From NCBI RefSeq assembly GCF_042651565.1, contig NZ_JBHSDF010000003.1: a stretch of DNA of 64,000 nt. One strand, 5' to 3'. The notes under the pieces are model-generated. The model was not told the origin of the DNA. It did not search any database and was given only the letters and a program-made list of their open reading frames with translations. Both the position numbers and the translations under genes were made by a program. This document shows positions 8,300 through 18,900 of the stretch, piece after piece (within the stretch, counting starts at the first letter, position 1; the number at the start of each line of letters is the position of its first letter). Source of the stretch: Salinispirillum marinum. Lineage in GTDB: Bacteria; Pseudomonadota; Gammaproteobacteria; Pseudomonadales; Natronospirillaceae.

Positions 8300-9859
8300 A
8301 TGAACCCGGCCAGCCCCACGGCCCTGGTAGACTTGTCTACTGAACAATTAATTGAACGTGCACTGGAAGATAACGAAGGCAGCTTGTCTTCGACCGGTGC
8401 ACTGGTCGTCACGACGGGTCAACGCACCGGCCGCTCACCCAAAGACCGTTTTTACGTGTCCGACAGTGAAACCGAGCAGACCATCAACTGGGGGCCCGTC
8501 AACCGCCCCTTTGATAAAGACAAATTCGATGCCCTATGGGCGCGGGTTGCTGCCTACCTGAGCGAACGCAAACACTACGTCGGGCATTTACATGCCGGTG
8601 CCAGTGCGGAACATTATATTCCTCTTGAAGTCAGTACCGAAACGGCGTGGCATCAGATGTTTGCGCGTACGCTGTTTATCGTGCCAGACACTTGGAATGC
8701 GGCCAGTAAAGCCCCTTGGCAAATTCTGAACGCGCCCGGCTTTGTCTGTGAACCTGAACGCGATGGCACCAACAGCGAAGCTGCGGTGATCATCAACCTG
8801 ACCCAACGCCAAATTTTGATCGCGGGCATGCGCTATGCCGGTGAAATGAAGAAAGCCGTTTTCTCCTCTCTGAACTATTTACTTCCCGGCGCTGACATCC
8901 TGCCCATGCATTGCTCGGCCAACATGGGTAAAGATGGTACTACGGCGTTGTTCTTTGGCCTGTCTGGCACCGGCAAAACCACCTTATCCGCTGACCCGAA
9001 ACGCTTTTTGATCGGTGATGACGAGCACGGTTGGGGCCGCTCCGGAATATTCAACTTTGAAGGTGGATGCTACGCCAAGTGCATTAACCTCAGCGAGAAG
9101 AATGAGCCTATGATCTGGCAGGCCATTCGTCGCGGCGCAGTGCTGGAAAACGTTGTATTGGACGCCAACAATGTGGCTGACTATACCGACGTCAGCCTGA
9201 CGGAAAATACCCGTGCCGCCTATCCGCTGACCCTGATCGAGCAACGCGTAGCCGACAACAATGGCCCGGAACCCAAGGCTGTGGTGTTCTTAACCTGTGA
9301 CCTTACCGGCGTGTTACCACCGGTGGCTAAACTAAGCTCCGAAGCGGCTGCCTATCACTTCCTCAGTGGCTACACTGCGCTGGTCGGTTCAACCGAAATG
9401 GGTGCAGCGAAAGGCATTAAGTCAACGTTCAGCATGTGTTTCGGTGCGCCGTTCTTCCCTCGCCCACCGCAGGTTTATGCTGACTTGTTGCGCCAGCGCG
9501 TCGCCGAGTCCGGTGCGGATGTGTATCTGGTGAACACCGGTTGGACACAAGGTGGCTATGGTGAAGGTCGTCGTTTCAACATTCCGGAAACCCGCGCCAT
9601 TATTGATGCTGTGGTCACCGGTGCGTTGAAAGATGTGCCGACCCAGCGCTTGCCCGGTATCAACCTGGATGTGCCGGTAGCTGTACCCGGGGTAGACAGC
9701 ACGCTACTTAATCCACGGATGAGTTGGTCTGACCCGGCAAAATACGATGCCGCAGCGGCGGATCTGATTGCTCAGTTCAAGCAGAACTTCAAGCAATTCA
9801 AGGTGACGGACGACATTGTTGCCGCAGGCCCGCAGGCATTAGAAGCCGCAACCGCCTAA
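8300..9859 (+). CDS. pckA: Phosphoenolpyruvate carboxykinase (ATP)
   Basis: A 519-residue enzyme converting oxaloacetate and ATP to PEP, CO2 and ADP, the entry step of gluconeogenesis from TCA intermediates. The kinase P-loop GLSGTGKTTLSADP (near residue 222) and the EHGWGRSGIFNFEGGCYAK region are intact, as is TGQRTGRSPKDRF near the N-terminus. The ATG at 8300 is preceded by AGAGGAG at good spacing; an in-frame upstream extension from 8195 runs through the leader hairpin and is rejected. A strong terminator follows. Together with aceK and the Tct transporter it suggests growth on organic acids. Confidence 0.97.
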   Translation: MNPASPTALVDLSTEQLIERALEDNEGSLSSTGALVVTTGQRTGRSPKDRFYVSDSETEQTINWGPVNRPFDKDKFDALWARVAAYLSERKHYVGHLHAGASAEHYIPLEVSTETAWHQMFARTLFIVPDTWNAASKAPWQILNAPGFVCEPERDGTNSEAAVIINLTQRQILIAGMRYAGEMKKAVFSSLNYLLPGADILPMHCSANMGKDGTTALFFGLSGTGKTTLSADPKRFLIGDDEHGWGRSGIFNFEGGCYAKCINLSEKNEPMIWQAIRRGAVLENVVLDANNVADYTDVSLTENTRAAYPLTLIEQRVADNNGPEPKAVVFLTCDLTGVLPPVAKLSSEAAAYHFLSGYTALVGSTEMGAAKGIKSTFSMCFGAPFFPRPPQVYADLLRQRVAESGADVYLVNTGWTQGGYGEGRRFNIPETRAIIDAVVTGALKDVPTQRLPGINLDVPVAVPGVDSTLLNPRMSWSDPAKYDAAAADLIAQFKQNFKQFKVTDDIVAAGPQALEAATA

Positions 9860-9878
9860 GGCAATCGACCGATCAGAA

Positions 9879-9917
9879 AAACCCGCCACAGGTCACCCTT
9901 GTGGCGGGTTTTTTATT
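9879..9917 (+). terminator. Rho-independent terminator of pckA
   Basis: AAACCCGCCACA (9879-9890) pairs with TGTGGCGGGTTT (9900-9911) around a 9-nt loop, with further T residues and TATT following. It sits about 20 bp after the pckA stop. Confidence 0.92.
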
Positions 9918-9998
9918 GTAACCGACCTTGCCAGTCCCACTGTCGCACACTATGTTTACAACACGCCTGTAGTAATTGGAGAGGCGAACGGAGGCATC

Positions 9999-10208
9999 AT
10001 GAGACTCATCGATTCAGCGCGGATTCATTGTCCATACTGCGACGTATCACTCAACATTAACGTCGACCCCAGCGAACCGGAACAAGACTACACCGAAGAC
10101 TGCCAAGTGTGTTGTCGCCCCATGGTACTGAGCGTACAGTTTGATGATCGCCACCATCCGCGCGTCTATGCGCGCCGGGAAAGTGACATTTTTAGCCCGG
10201 GCGACTGA
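9999..10208 (+). CDS. Small CPXCG-motif cysteine-rich protein
   Basis: A 69-residue protein with two Cys pairs, CPYC near residues 11-14 and CQVCC near 35-39, the pattern of a small zinc ribbon. It matches my recollection of the CPXCG cysteine-rich family, which has no established function. GGAGG lies about 6 nt before the ATG. It is convergent with dbpA with only a few bp between the stops. Confidence 0.8.
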   Translation: MRLIDSARIHCPYCDVSLNINVDPSEPEQDYTEDCQVCCRPMVLSVQFDDRHHPRVYARRESDIFSPGD

Positions 10209-10214
10209 TCAACG

Positions 10215-11609
10215 CTACGGCAGTCGTAATGGTCGAACTTTTACGCGAATTTTCTTCACACCGTGTTCTTTTAACGCCGCCTCCGCCTGACGGGTATAAG
10301 CGCGCCGTATCGCAACTAACGTATACAGGGGAAACAAGGTGATTTTCCCTACGGCATCACTGGGCAAACCTGCCGAGCCGGTCAACGCACCCATAATATC
10401 GCCGGGGCGTAACTTGGCCTTTTTGCCTTGATCAAGCTCCAATGTAATGTACGCCGGTTTTTCGGGCACGGGCTCCTGCCGCTTAGGATCCATTGGCGCG
10501 ATCTGAGGTGGCATGGCACGCTGTTCCATAAGGGTTTGTGCCCGTTTACTGTCCATCGTAGAAACCACACTGACCGCCAACCCCTTTTCACCGGCACGAC
10601 CGGTGCGCCCTACCCGGTGCGTGTAGGCCGTTGGGTCGCGCGGTAAATCGACATTCACTACCAGCGGTAAAGCCGGAATATCCAGACCACGGGCGGCGAC
10701 ATCGGTGGCCACCAATAATTGCAAACTCTGATGGGCGAAGCTCGCTAAGACCTTTTCGCGGTCGCGCTGCATCATGTCACCTTGGATGGCTGCCACGCTA
10801 TAGCCGTGCTGGCGCAATTTGTCGACCACTTCGGCACACTCCACCTTGGTATTGCAAAACAAGATAGCCTGCTCAGCAGGCCACCGTTGCAATGCCTGCA
10901 ACAGCCCCTGCATTAAATCCTTACCCGCCACCAACCAATGCTCTTCAATTTCTGGAGCTTCGCCAGCTTGCGCCACGTCCACTTCTGCCGGGTTCTGCAA
11001 CACCGCGTGGCAGAACTGTTCGATTTCCGGCGCGTAGGTGGCCGAAAACAACAGCGTTTGATGTTGCTTCGGCAGTGCTTCACGTAACGTCTGCATATCG
11101 TCCATAAAGCCCATATCGAGCATACGGTCGGCCTCATCCAGTACCCAGGTGCGCACCGCATCCAGTATCAGACTGCCCTTGCGCACATGCATTAATAAAC
11201 GCCCCGGCGTCCCCACTACAATATCGGCCCCGTGTTCAAGCGAACCCAACTGTGGCCCGACAGGCGCACCACCGCACAAGGTAAGAATCTTTGAGTTCGG
11301 TTGCCAGCGCGCCAATTGGCGTATTACACCAGCCACCTGTTCGGCCAACTCACGCGTGGGACAAACCACCAGCGCCTGTACCTTGCGCTGCTGTCCACGC
11401 ACCAGGTCGGCGTTTAACAAGTTCACCAGTGGCACACCGAAGGCCGTCGTTTTACCGCTGCCGGTCGGTGCTTTGGCTTTCACATCGCGTCCTTGCAAGG
11501 CCAGCGGTATCGCCGCCGCTTGAATGGGCGTAGGGCTGCTGAACGACAAAGCCGTCAATACCTGTAACAACGCTGGGGGTAATGAAAAATCGCTGAACTG
11601 AGCCGACAT
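10215..11609 (-). CDS. dbpA: ATP-dependent RNA helicase DbpA
   Basis: A 464-residue DEAD-box helicase: Q-motif region (SSPTPIQAAAIPLAL), motif I APTGSGKTTA, Ia PTRELAEQ, DEAD at LDEADRMLDMGF, SAT, ARGLDIP and HRVGRTGRAG. After the helicase core, residues from about 390 form the DbpA-type RNA-binding domain (RPGDIMGALTGSAGL, VRPLRLP), which in E. coli targets hairpin 92 of 23S rRNA during 50S assembly. That C-terminal domain separates it from RhlE/SrmB types. Divergent from the other DEAD-box gene across about 120 bp. Confidence 0.93.
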   Translation of the reverse strand: MSAQFSDFSLPPALLQVLTALSFSSPTPIQAAAIPLALQGRDVKAKAPTGSGKTTAFGVPLVNLLNADLVRGQQRKVQALVVCPTRELAEQVAGVIRQLARWQPNSKILTLCGGAPVGPQLGSLEHGADIVVGTPGRLLMHVRKGSLILDAVRTWVLDEADRMLDMGFMDDMQTLREALPKQHQTLLFSATYAPEIEQFCHAVLQNPAEVDVAQAGEAPEIEEHWLVAGKDLMQGLLQALQRWPAEQAILFCNTKVECAEVVDKLRQHGYSVAAIQGDMMQRDREKVLASFAHQSLQLLVATDVAARGLDIPALPLVVNVDLPRDPTAYTHRVGRTGRAGEKGLAVSVVSTMDSKRAQTLMEQRAMPPQIAPMDPKRQEPVPEKPAYITLELDQGKKAKLRPGDIMGALTGSAGLPSDAVGKITLFPLYTLVAIRRAYTRQAEAALKEHGVKKIRVKVRPLRLP

Positions 11610-11732
11610 GCGGCACCTACCCTAAAGAAAAAATCCGGCGCACAGAGTACCACAGAACACGGCGTTCCGTACGAAGCTCTGCTATACTCGCGTCCAATTG
11701 ACCCCACTACTCCGTGCTACTAGGTATCTTCA

Positions 11733-13061
11733 GTGTTCAACGAATTGGAAATTGCTCCGCCCTTGTCTCGTGCTATGACCAAACATGGCATACATGAACC
11801 CACCGATGTCCAGATCGCCACCATCCCCAAAATAATGGATGGCAAAGATTTAATGGTCAGCGCGGAAACCGGCAGTGGCAAAACCGTCGCCTTTGTGCTG
11901 CCGCTCGTGTCCGCGTTCAATCATACGCCCTCACCGCATACCGGTATTCGGGCATTAATTTTAGGCCCCACACGCGAGCTGGTACGGCAGATTCAGCATG
12001 TCTGCGAACAACTCGGCGGCGCAATCAATGTCACTAGCTTGAGCATTACCGGTGGCGTAGCCTTTAAAGAGCAAGAAGCCGCCTTACGCAAAACACCGGA
12101 TATCGTTATTGCCACTCCAGGTCGGCTAAAAGAGCACCTGGAGCGCGGCTCCATTGATCTCTCGGATGTGGAATATCTGGTATTGGATGAAGCCGACCGT
12201 ATGCTCGACATGGGTTTCCGTGAAGATGTCGTGGCCATTACCGAGCACTGCCCGGCTGAACGCCAATCCCTGTTGTTTTCCGCCACCCTCGACCACAAAG
12301 GCGTGTTGGCCATGGCGCGACAATTGTTGCGCGACCCTGAGACCATCGCCCTGCACGAATCGCGGCGGGTGCCCAGCCACATTGTGCAGCAATATGCGCT
12401 GTCGGATGATGACGCCTTTAAAGAAAAACAGTTGCTTGGATTGTTGGACGTGGCCGCCGACGAACAGATCATTGTGTTCACCAACACCATCGTGAAAGCC
12501 GAACGGTTGCACAGTAAGTTACGCAATGGCACCCGGCGCTGTGGCCTTTTGCATGGCGACTTGACGCAAGAAGCCCGTAATGCGGTGGTCAGCGGCATGC
12601 GAGACCGTCGCGTGCAAATTCTCATTACCACCGATGTTGCCGCGCGCGGGTTGGATATTCCGAACGTGGGCTTGGTGGTAAATTTTGACTTGGCGCGCAA
12701 AGGCGATGAATATCTGCACCGCGTTGGCCGCACCGGGCGCGCCGGTGCTCCGGGCCGTGCGGTGAGTCTGATCGCCCCGAATGAATGGAATTTGCTGGCC
12801 CGTATTCAACGCTATTTGAGCACTGCATTCGCCCGCACCGAAGTGCCCGGCCTGAAAAGCAGCTATCAAGGGCCGGCCAAAGTAAAAAGTTCTGGCAAGG
12901 CCTACGGTAAGAAGAAGCCCAAAGAAACCAAAACCAGCAAAGCCGCTAAAGCTAAAGCAGAAAAAGATAAGGCAAAGAAGAAATCCGGGCCACGCCCCTC
13001 TCGTCCGCCTGCACCGCGTGATGGCTTTGCGCCGTTAAAGCGCAAAAAAGTAGAAGACTAA
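11733..13061 (+). CDS. DEAD-box ATP-dependent RNA helicase (SrmB-like)
   Basis: 442 residues starting at GTG (11733). Motif I SAETGSGKTVAF, GPTRELVRQ, LDEADRMLDMGF, SATLDHKG, ARGLDIP and HRVGRTGRAG are intact. From about residue 375 the protein becomes a Lys/Ala/Pro-rich basic tail (KKPKETKTSKAAKAKAEKDK), common in helicases that act on rRNA. Overall it resembles SrmB/RhlE-type helicases; the exact subfamily is not certain, so no symbol is given. A plausible -10 TATACT sits at 11683-11688. The neighbouring divergent dbpA suggests a shared ribosome-biogenesis or cold-adaptation theme. Confidence 0.88.
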   Translation: MFNELEIAPPLSRAMTKHGIHEPTDVQIATIPKIMDGKDLMVSAETGSGKTVAFVLPLVSAFNHTPSPHTGIRALILGPTRELVRQIQHVCEQLGGAINVTSLSITGGVAFKEQEAALRKTPDIVIATPGRLKEHLERGSIDLSDVEYLVLDEADRMLDMGFREDVVAITEHCPAERQSLLFSATLDHKGVLAMARQLLRDPETIALHESRRVPSHIVQQYALSDDDAFKEKQLLGLLDVAADEQIIVFTNTIVKAERLHSKLRNGTRRCGLLHGDLTQEARNAVVSGMRDRRVQILITTDVAARGLDIPNVGLVVNFDLARKGDEYLHRVGRTGRAGAPGRAVSLIAPNEWNLLARIQRYLSTAFARTEVPGLKSSYQGPAKVKSSGKAYGKKKPKETKTSKAAKAKAEKDKAKKKSGPRPSRPPAPRDGFAPLKRKKVED

Positions 13062-13070
13062 TCCAGCACG

Positions 13071-13101
13071 GTGCAGTTGCGACTTAACGTCGCAACTGCA
13101 C
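13071..13101. terminator. Perfect 13-bp hairpin between convergent genes, loop holding a stop codon
   Basis: GTGCAGTTGCGAC (13071-13083) pairs perfectly with GTCGCAACTGCAC (13089-13101) around a 5-nt loop. The minus-strand stop codon of the WHy lipoprotein gene lies in the loop. There is no T tract on either side, so it may end transcripts by a different route or protect 3' ends. Confidence 0.55.
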
Positions 13102-13968
13102 GCGCCCATCCTGCACCACACTGAAGGGAAATGCGTCCATGATGGGCAGCCCTGTTCCAACTTGGCTTTCAAACGCCAAGCCGTAATCCAACGTTTGGCC
13201 ACGCAGCAGAGCATCGTAAAGGGCCAATCCCGCATCAATAAACAACAAGCGAATGGGCACTTCGACCACCGCTTGTCCGCCTTCATTGAGGCTTACGGTT
13301 TGCTGGACTTTACCGGATGCCACCGAACTTTGATTCAACGCCAATTCGTAGGTAAATTGATCCAACCGTAGGCCGAAGGCATTAGGGTTGGTAAGCGCCA
13401 AATTCAGCACCAGATCGGCACTCGACAAACTGAGCCGTTCGGCCCGTAACCCTACCACCTGCACCGCAGGTAAACGGGGAATGGGCACCTCGCCTTGAGC
13501 CGCCAACGGCACCCGTACCCGCCCAAATACGGGTACATCGAACGACATTCCGCCCACCATAGCGTAGGCAAATCGGTCAGCTTGCTGCAACTCGGACACC
13601 AAACTCAGTACGTCCGTGAACACCACCTCAATGGGCAAACTCACTACGGTGCTGCCGCCAGCGGCCAGCGTATTGCCCTGCCGTTGCTCACCCGCCACGA
13701 CACGGCGCTCATTGACCGTCAGTTCGTAATCCAAAGCACCCATCGTAATGGCAAACAGATTTGGATTATTGATCTCTACACGCGTTTCCAATTGGGCTGC
13801 CGTTGGCGACAACCCCACCAAGCGGCTACTTAGAATGTTCACTTCTGGTTCTTGCCATGCCGTAGATGGCAAGCTCGCGCAACCACTTAGCCAGAAAATA
13901 ACCGTCCAGCCCAATAATCCTTGCAACAACCCAGTCCAAGCCTGACGACGATCAAGTTTGTACAGCAT
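13084..13968 (-). CDS. Lipoprotein with tandem LEA14/WHy domains
   Basis: 294 residues. A hydrophobic segment ends in LSGCAS, a lipobox with the lipidated Cys near residue 30. Two similar halves follow, each with the LEA-2/WHy pattern: VEINNPNLFAITMGALDYEL in the first and LALTNPNAFGLRLDQFTYEL in the second. WHy domains are beta-sandwiches found in desiccation-related and envelope proteins; the bacterial role is unclear. Divergent from tamA across about 155 bp, so an envelope role is consistent but not shown. Confidence 0.85.
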   Translation of the reverse strand: MLYKLDRRQAWTGLLQGLLGWTVIFWLSGCASLPSTAWQEPEVNILSSRLVGLSPTAAQLETRVEINNPNLFAITMGALDYELTVNERRVVAGEQRQGNTLAAGGSTVVSLPIEVVFTDVLSLVSELQQADRFAYAMVGGMSFDVPVFGRVRVPLAAQGEVPIPRLPAVQVVGLRAERLSLSSADLVLNLALTNPNAFGLRLDQFTYELALNQSSVASGKVQQTVSLNEGGQAVVEVPIRLLFIDAGLALYDALLRGQTLDYGLAFESQVGTGLPIMDAFPFSVVQDGRVQLRR

Positions 13969-14123
13969 ACGGTATTACCACAGCGGCCATGAAGACGCCT
14001 ACCATACGATGTCGCAAGCAAAGCGTCTAGCCTCGTGAAAAGCCCGTATAGACAGTCCACAAGCTGGCGAAGGGCTGTTACAGTGTGCACTTTCGCTAAC
14101 CATGGGTATGCAACGAGTCTATT

Positions 14124-15944
14124 GTGCTGCCTAAAGACCATGAGCGCGCGGTGATTGTGACCCCAAAACTTGAACATTGGCTTTCTGCAACGGCTCGCTT
14201 TTGCCTCAATGTTGTCGGATTGTGGGTCGTACTTTGCGCCAGCTTATGGGCACAGGTGCCTACGGATACTCGCCGCTTTGATACCACCAACGAACAAACG
14301 CTTTTATTTACCAGCAGCGTGAATACAGAGGTGGCGACGCGCTTGCGGGCGGCGCTGGATGCCTATCGGGCGGAACAACAAAACAATACCTTGGTGACCA
14401 TCAGGCCATTGGCGCAACAAAGCACCGAACAAAGCATTTTACGTGATCATCTCCGTGCCATGGGGTACTACAGCCACACCATCACGCCACGTCCACTGGA
14501 TGAATATGAGGAATTGCGTTACGAAATTCGCACCGGCGCCCTGTTTCGCTTACGCACCGTAACGTGGGATTGGCCAACCGGCGTGCCCAGCCCGCTGGCG
14601 GCTGAGAGCCTGGTTCGCAGTGGTCAACCGGTGCATGCGCAAACCATCTTGGATGCCCAAGCGCAATTACAGCGTGAGATTCAGCAATCGACCTGTTTTC
14701 TGCGGGTGAATGTGCGCTATCAATTGGCGTTGGACTACAGCACACACACCGGCGATCTGCGGTTTTATATGGATCCCAGTCAAGAAGTGACGATTCGTTC
14801 GTTGCGTGTAGACGGTCTGGAAACCGTAGAGCGCAGCTGGGCCGCCCGCCTTAGCCAATTGACACCGGGGCAATGCTTTCAGCGCCCGGCGCTCGATCAA
14901 GCACGCCTGAACATGTATCAATCGAACCTGTTTGCACAAATCAATGAAGTTGTCTCGGAACCTGACGATGGCGAGGTCGATGTCATTTTTTCGGTTCAAG
15001 AGCGTTTTCATCGCACGATAAAATTGGGTGCCGGTTACGACACCGATGCCGGTATCGGCCTGTCCGGCGAGTGGGCACATCGGAATTTTGCCGGACGCGG
15101 AGAAAACCTGATTCTAAGCAGCCAATGGAGCCTGCTCAGCCAAGCGGCCAGTGCGACCTACATCATTCCGCGGCGGCAACCCTATTATCCCCGGTTCACC
15201 TTCAGCACTCGCGTTGAGCGCACGGAGTTTGATACCTTGCCAACCGTGGTATGGCAAAACGGCGTCAGCCTGGAGCAAATCCTATCTCGTGACTGGACCG
15301 GCACCCTAGGCGCCGACCTGCGTTCAACCTGGTTAACCACAGACAATGATACGGTGTATGAACAGTGGTTCGCCCTCCCCGCATCAGTGGTCCGCGATAC
15401 GCGTGATGATGTCTTGGACGCACGTCGCGGGTCGCATTTCATCCTATCGGCGGAGCCCAACTGGTCATTATCCATATCCCAACCGAATTATGCTCGCCTC
15501 ACTACCGGGTTTAGAGGGTATGAATCACCCTGGCCTTTTTTGACCTTGGCCCTCTATGCCGAAGCCGCGAGTTTGGTGGGTCTCGGAGAACCGTTGGATT
15601 TTGCGCAACTGAATGAAAGTGAACGCCTATATGCAGGTGGTGGCGGCTCGGTACGCGGCTGGCCCTACCAAGAAGCGGGCGTGTCAGGTGGGGGTCGCCT
15701 GCGCCTGCTAAACAGCTTGGAACAACGCTGGCGCGTGTTGGATAATTGGGGGGTCACCCTGTTTCTCGACTCGGCCTGGCTGAGCAGCGATACGACCGTA
15801 GACTGGGATGATCGTGTTTCGGGTGCCGGTATTGGCTTGCGTTATTTTACCGCGTTTGCCCCCATTCGTTTTGATGTCGCTTGGCCCGTTCCGAAATGGC
15901 AGAACAATCGAAGTTTTTACATCAGCATCGGACAAGCATTTTGA
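14124..15944 (+). CDS. tamA: Translocation and assembly module outer-membrane protein TamA
   Basis: 606 residues from a GTG start. A signal-anchor-like hydrophobic stretch near residues 28-44 ends at LWAQ, then POTRA-type repeats (about 50-270) lead into an Omp85/BamA-type 16-strand barrel. Barrel features include GAGYDTDAGIGLSGEWAHRN, the GGGGSVRGWPYQEAG motif of the conserved loop, and a C-terminal beta-signal ending in phenylalanine. TamA works with TamB in outer-membrane protein insertion and phospholipid transport. The downstream tamB overlaps it by 49 bp. The start lacks a clear ribosome-binding site and could be a few codons downstream. Confidence 0.93.
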   Translation: MLPKDHERAVIVTPKLEHWLSATARFCLNVVGLWVVLCASLWAQVPTDTRRFDTTNEQTLLFTSSVNTEVATRLRAALDAYRAEQQNNTLVTIRPLAQQSTEQSILRDHLRAMGYYSHTITPRPLDEYEELRYEIRTGALFRLRTVTWDWPTGVPSPLAAESLVRSGQPVHAQTILDAQAQLQREIQQSTCFLRVNVRYQLALDYSTHTGDLRFYMDPSQEVTIRSLRVDGLETVERSWAARLSQLTPGQCFQRPALDQARLNMYQSNLFAQINEVVSEPDDGEVDVIFSVQERFHRTIKLGAGYDTDAGIGLSGEWAHRNFAGRGENLILSSQWSLLSQAASATYIIPRRQPYYPRFTFSTRVERTEFDTLPTVVWQNGVSLEQILSRDWTGTLGADLRSTWLTTDNDTVYEQWFALPASVVRDTRDDVLDARRGSHFILSAEPNWSLSISQPNYARLTTGFRGYESPWPFLTLALYAEAASLVGLGEPLDFAQLNESERLYAGGGGSVRGWPYQEAGVSGGGRLRLLNSLEQRWRVLDNWGVTLFLDSAWLSSDTTVDWDDRVSGAGIGLRYFTAFAPIRFDVAWPVPKWQNNRSFYISIGQAF

Positions 15945-18900
15945 AACTCATTCTGCACAGTGTTGGCGCGGTATTGCACGGTATCAACCGCTACCTACTT
16001 CATATTGTTTTCACGCTGCTGATCGCGGCGGTTATCCTGATTGCTGTATTGATCGGCACCGCCACGGGTCGACAGATATTAATCAACCAAGCCATAGCGG
16101 CCGTGAATCAACACACCGGCTGGTACATTCAAGCCCGGCATGTGCGCATGCCACGCCTCCACGAACTGCATGTCGGTCAACTGCGTGTGTTTGCGCCAGA
16201 CCAAGCAGAATCTTTCGTCTATCTTGAGCGTGTACAAGTACTGCTGCCGCAGCGTCCGTGGGAAAATCCTTACGCAGTCGAGTTGTTGCAGGCCGAACAC
16301 GCGGAATTGGATCTGGCGCAATTACGCCGGAGCGTGGCCGCATTACAGGGCGATACCGCGGCCGCTGCAGAACCGGAAACAGCACTGAAACGACCCGGCA
16401 TTTGGTTGTATGCCATAGAATTCGCACAACTGCGCATAACCGATCCGCAGGGCAGTGCCTTGCAAGGGACTTTTTCTGGACGTCTCGAATGGCCTACCGC
16501 GCAGCCACTGCCCAGCGTAACCGCGCAATGGTTTAATCAAAATGACCAGCTGTTCAATGCCCAACTCAGTCCGACCCTACCATCGGACGACCTCTCGGCA
16601 AATCGGTGGGAAGTTCGACTCGACATCAATCTTCCCGCGGGTGCTTGGCCGCACGCCTACCTGAACTGGCCGCAGGACGTACCCATGGTGGCGCAAGCCT
16701 ACGTGGATGTAGACATCGACCAGGGCTCGGCACAGATTCATCGTATAGCGCTACCCTGGCAAAACCACGCGCTTGAATTGACCGGAAATGTAGCACAGCG
16801 TACCGAGGGCTATGCATTTTCCGACCTCCGCCTGCAGGTTGACGACTATGTTTCTACCCTCAATGGTCAATGGCAGGGCGACCAGAGTGCGCTGCAAGCA
16901 GATGTTCATATACCACTAACCCTGCTTCAGCCGTGGCTGTATGGCGTTCTGCCCAACTTCTTACGCGCCGGTGATCCGGTGCAACCCAATGATCTGGCGC
17001 GCTTCACGCTAGACGTTCAACCCGGTCAACGTTGGCAAAGTGCCGGACGCGCCAACCTGCATTGGTATGAGAATACCGCGCAAGCTACTTGGGACGCCCA
17101 AGGGCAAAGGTTCAGGGCCGAACAACTGGCGGTGCAACTCCGTACAGGGGGCAGTGAAGCCAGCGCTGAAGGACACTGGAATTGGGCCACGCAACTTGGC
17201 ACGCTGGACCTCGTCAGTACCGTCAATCAAAACTTTTTATCACGGTACGCTGTCCCTAGCATGGTGAGCAGCCTTGCCCTTAACGGGCAGGTACTGGGCA
17301 ATGGCCGCAACGCGGACGGTCGGCTGCGCCTGCCTGTTTGGAGCGGCACGCTGGCCGCCAACGGGCGTTGGCCAACGCCCACCGATTTTGCCGACTTGCC
17401 TTGGCAGGCCCGCGCCGCAACCCAACTGGCTTATCCGGTCCTTGACTGGCAAGACTTATCCTTAGACATACAAGCCGCCGGCAATACCGCCAGTATTACG
17501 AGCCACGGCACCGCCAACCTGCGCGCAAGAAACACCGACTTTCGCTGGACACTGGCTGAAGTACCGGTGGATATGATTGCCGGCACCTTCGTGACCTGGC
17601 CTGACACCTTACGTGCGCAAGTCTCTGGCACCGGCCATGCATCAGGCCCATGGAACGGCCTTGAAGGCGATGCCGAACTCGTAGGCCGAGGTTTATGGCA
17701 AAGTAGCCCATGGCTTATGCGCTTCCAAGCCAACGAAATTTCGCGGGATCGTTTCGCCATCAACCGATGGGAAGCGCAGTGGCGTGACAGTCGCTTACGT
17801 GCCAGCGCCGACATTGCCCCACAATGGGATAGTTCATGGAAAACCTGGCCGGTGCAAGCGACGGCCGAGCAACTGCAACTGAGCTTTGCCGACCTAGCGA
17901 GCCAATTGCCCGCCTGGCCAACCCAATTGCCCAGCGGCGTACTAGACACCCAATGGGAAATTGTCGGCCTACTGGGTGATCCCACAATACGCGCCAACGC
18001 CACGATAACGGCGGACTATGAAGGCCATCCGCTGGTAGGCGAACTGCGCTGGGACGACGAACGTCTATGGTCCGACCTGACCTGGCAGGACCGCGCACTC
18101 AGTGTACAAGGCACCGGACGGCCGTGGCGGGAAGGCCAGTGGCACCTTACCTTGCAACGCCTGCGCACCGAGGATGTTGCCGCGTGGCTAACCTTACCGA
18201 CCAGCCTCAATGAAGCCTCGGTACAACACGATTTGCATATTCAGTGGACCGGCAATATGCAAAATGCCGATTTAAGCCTTACCAGCCAACACCGGGGTCG
18301 CTGGGAAACGGAATCCGTGCAGGCAGAATTAACCGGAAGTGGCCGTTGGTCGGACTATGCGCTGACCACATGGGACATCAATGCCCTTGACGTGGCTTGG
18401 GGGCCAGCAACCCTGCAACTCAGCGCGCGCAATATTGCCGATGACCTCATGCCCGAGACGCTGACCGCGCAAATGACCGATTTCCCCGTAGGACGATTCA
18501 TGCCCGTGCCGGATGTTGATGCGCGCGTTTCTGGCCGTGCGATCATGTCCTCCGAATGGCCGACATGGTCCGGTGATATTAACCTACGAACCGAGGGGCA
18601 ATACGCCCAACAAGCGATTCTAGGCAGCGTAACAGGGAGTGTTACCGGCAATGCACAGGAGGTGTTTTTTGCCCAACTGGAAACCTTGGACTTTCGCCTT
18701 GGCGACAGCGTCAACATCAGTGGCACGGGTGGTTATTCTCCGGAGCTCTGGAACCTGAAACTGGATTGGCAAGGCTTGTCAGGCAGAATACCTGAACGCT
18801 TCGGGTTGCCCGACAGTTTGTGGCGGGGAAATGGCAATCTAACCATTGCTGGCGCGGTCGATGATCCCGAACTCGCACTTGAAACCCGGTGGGAAACGAC

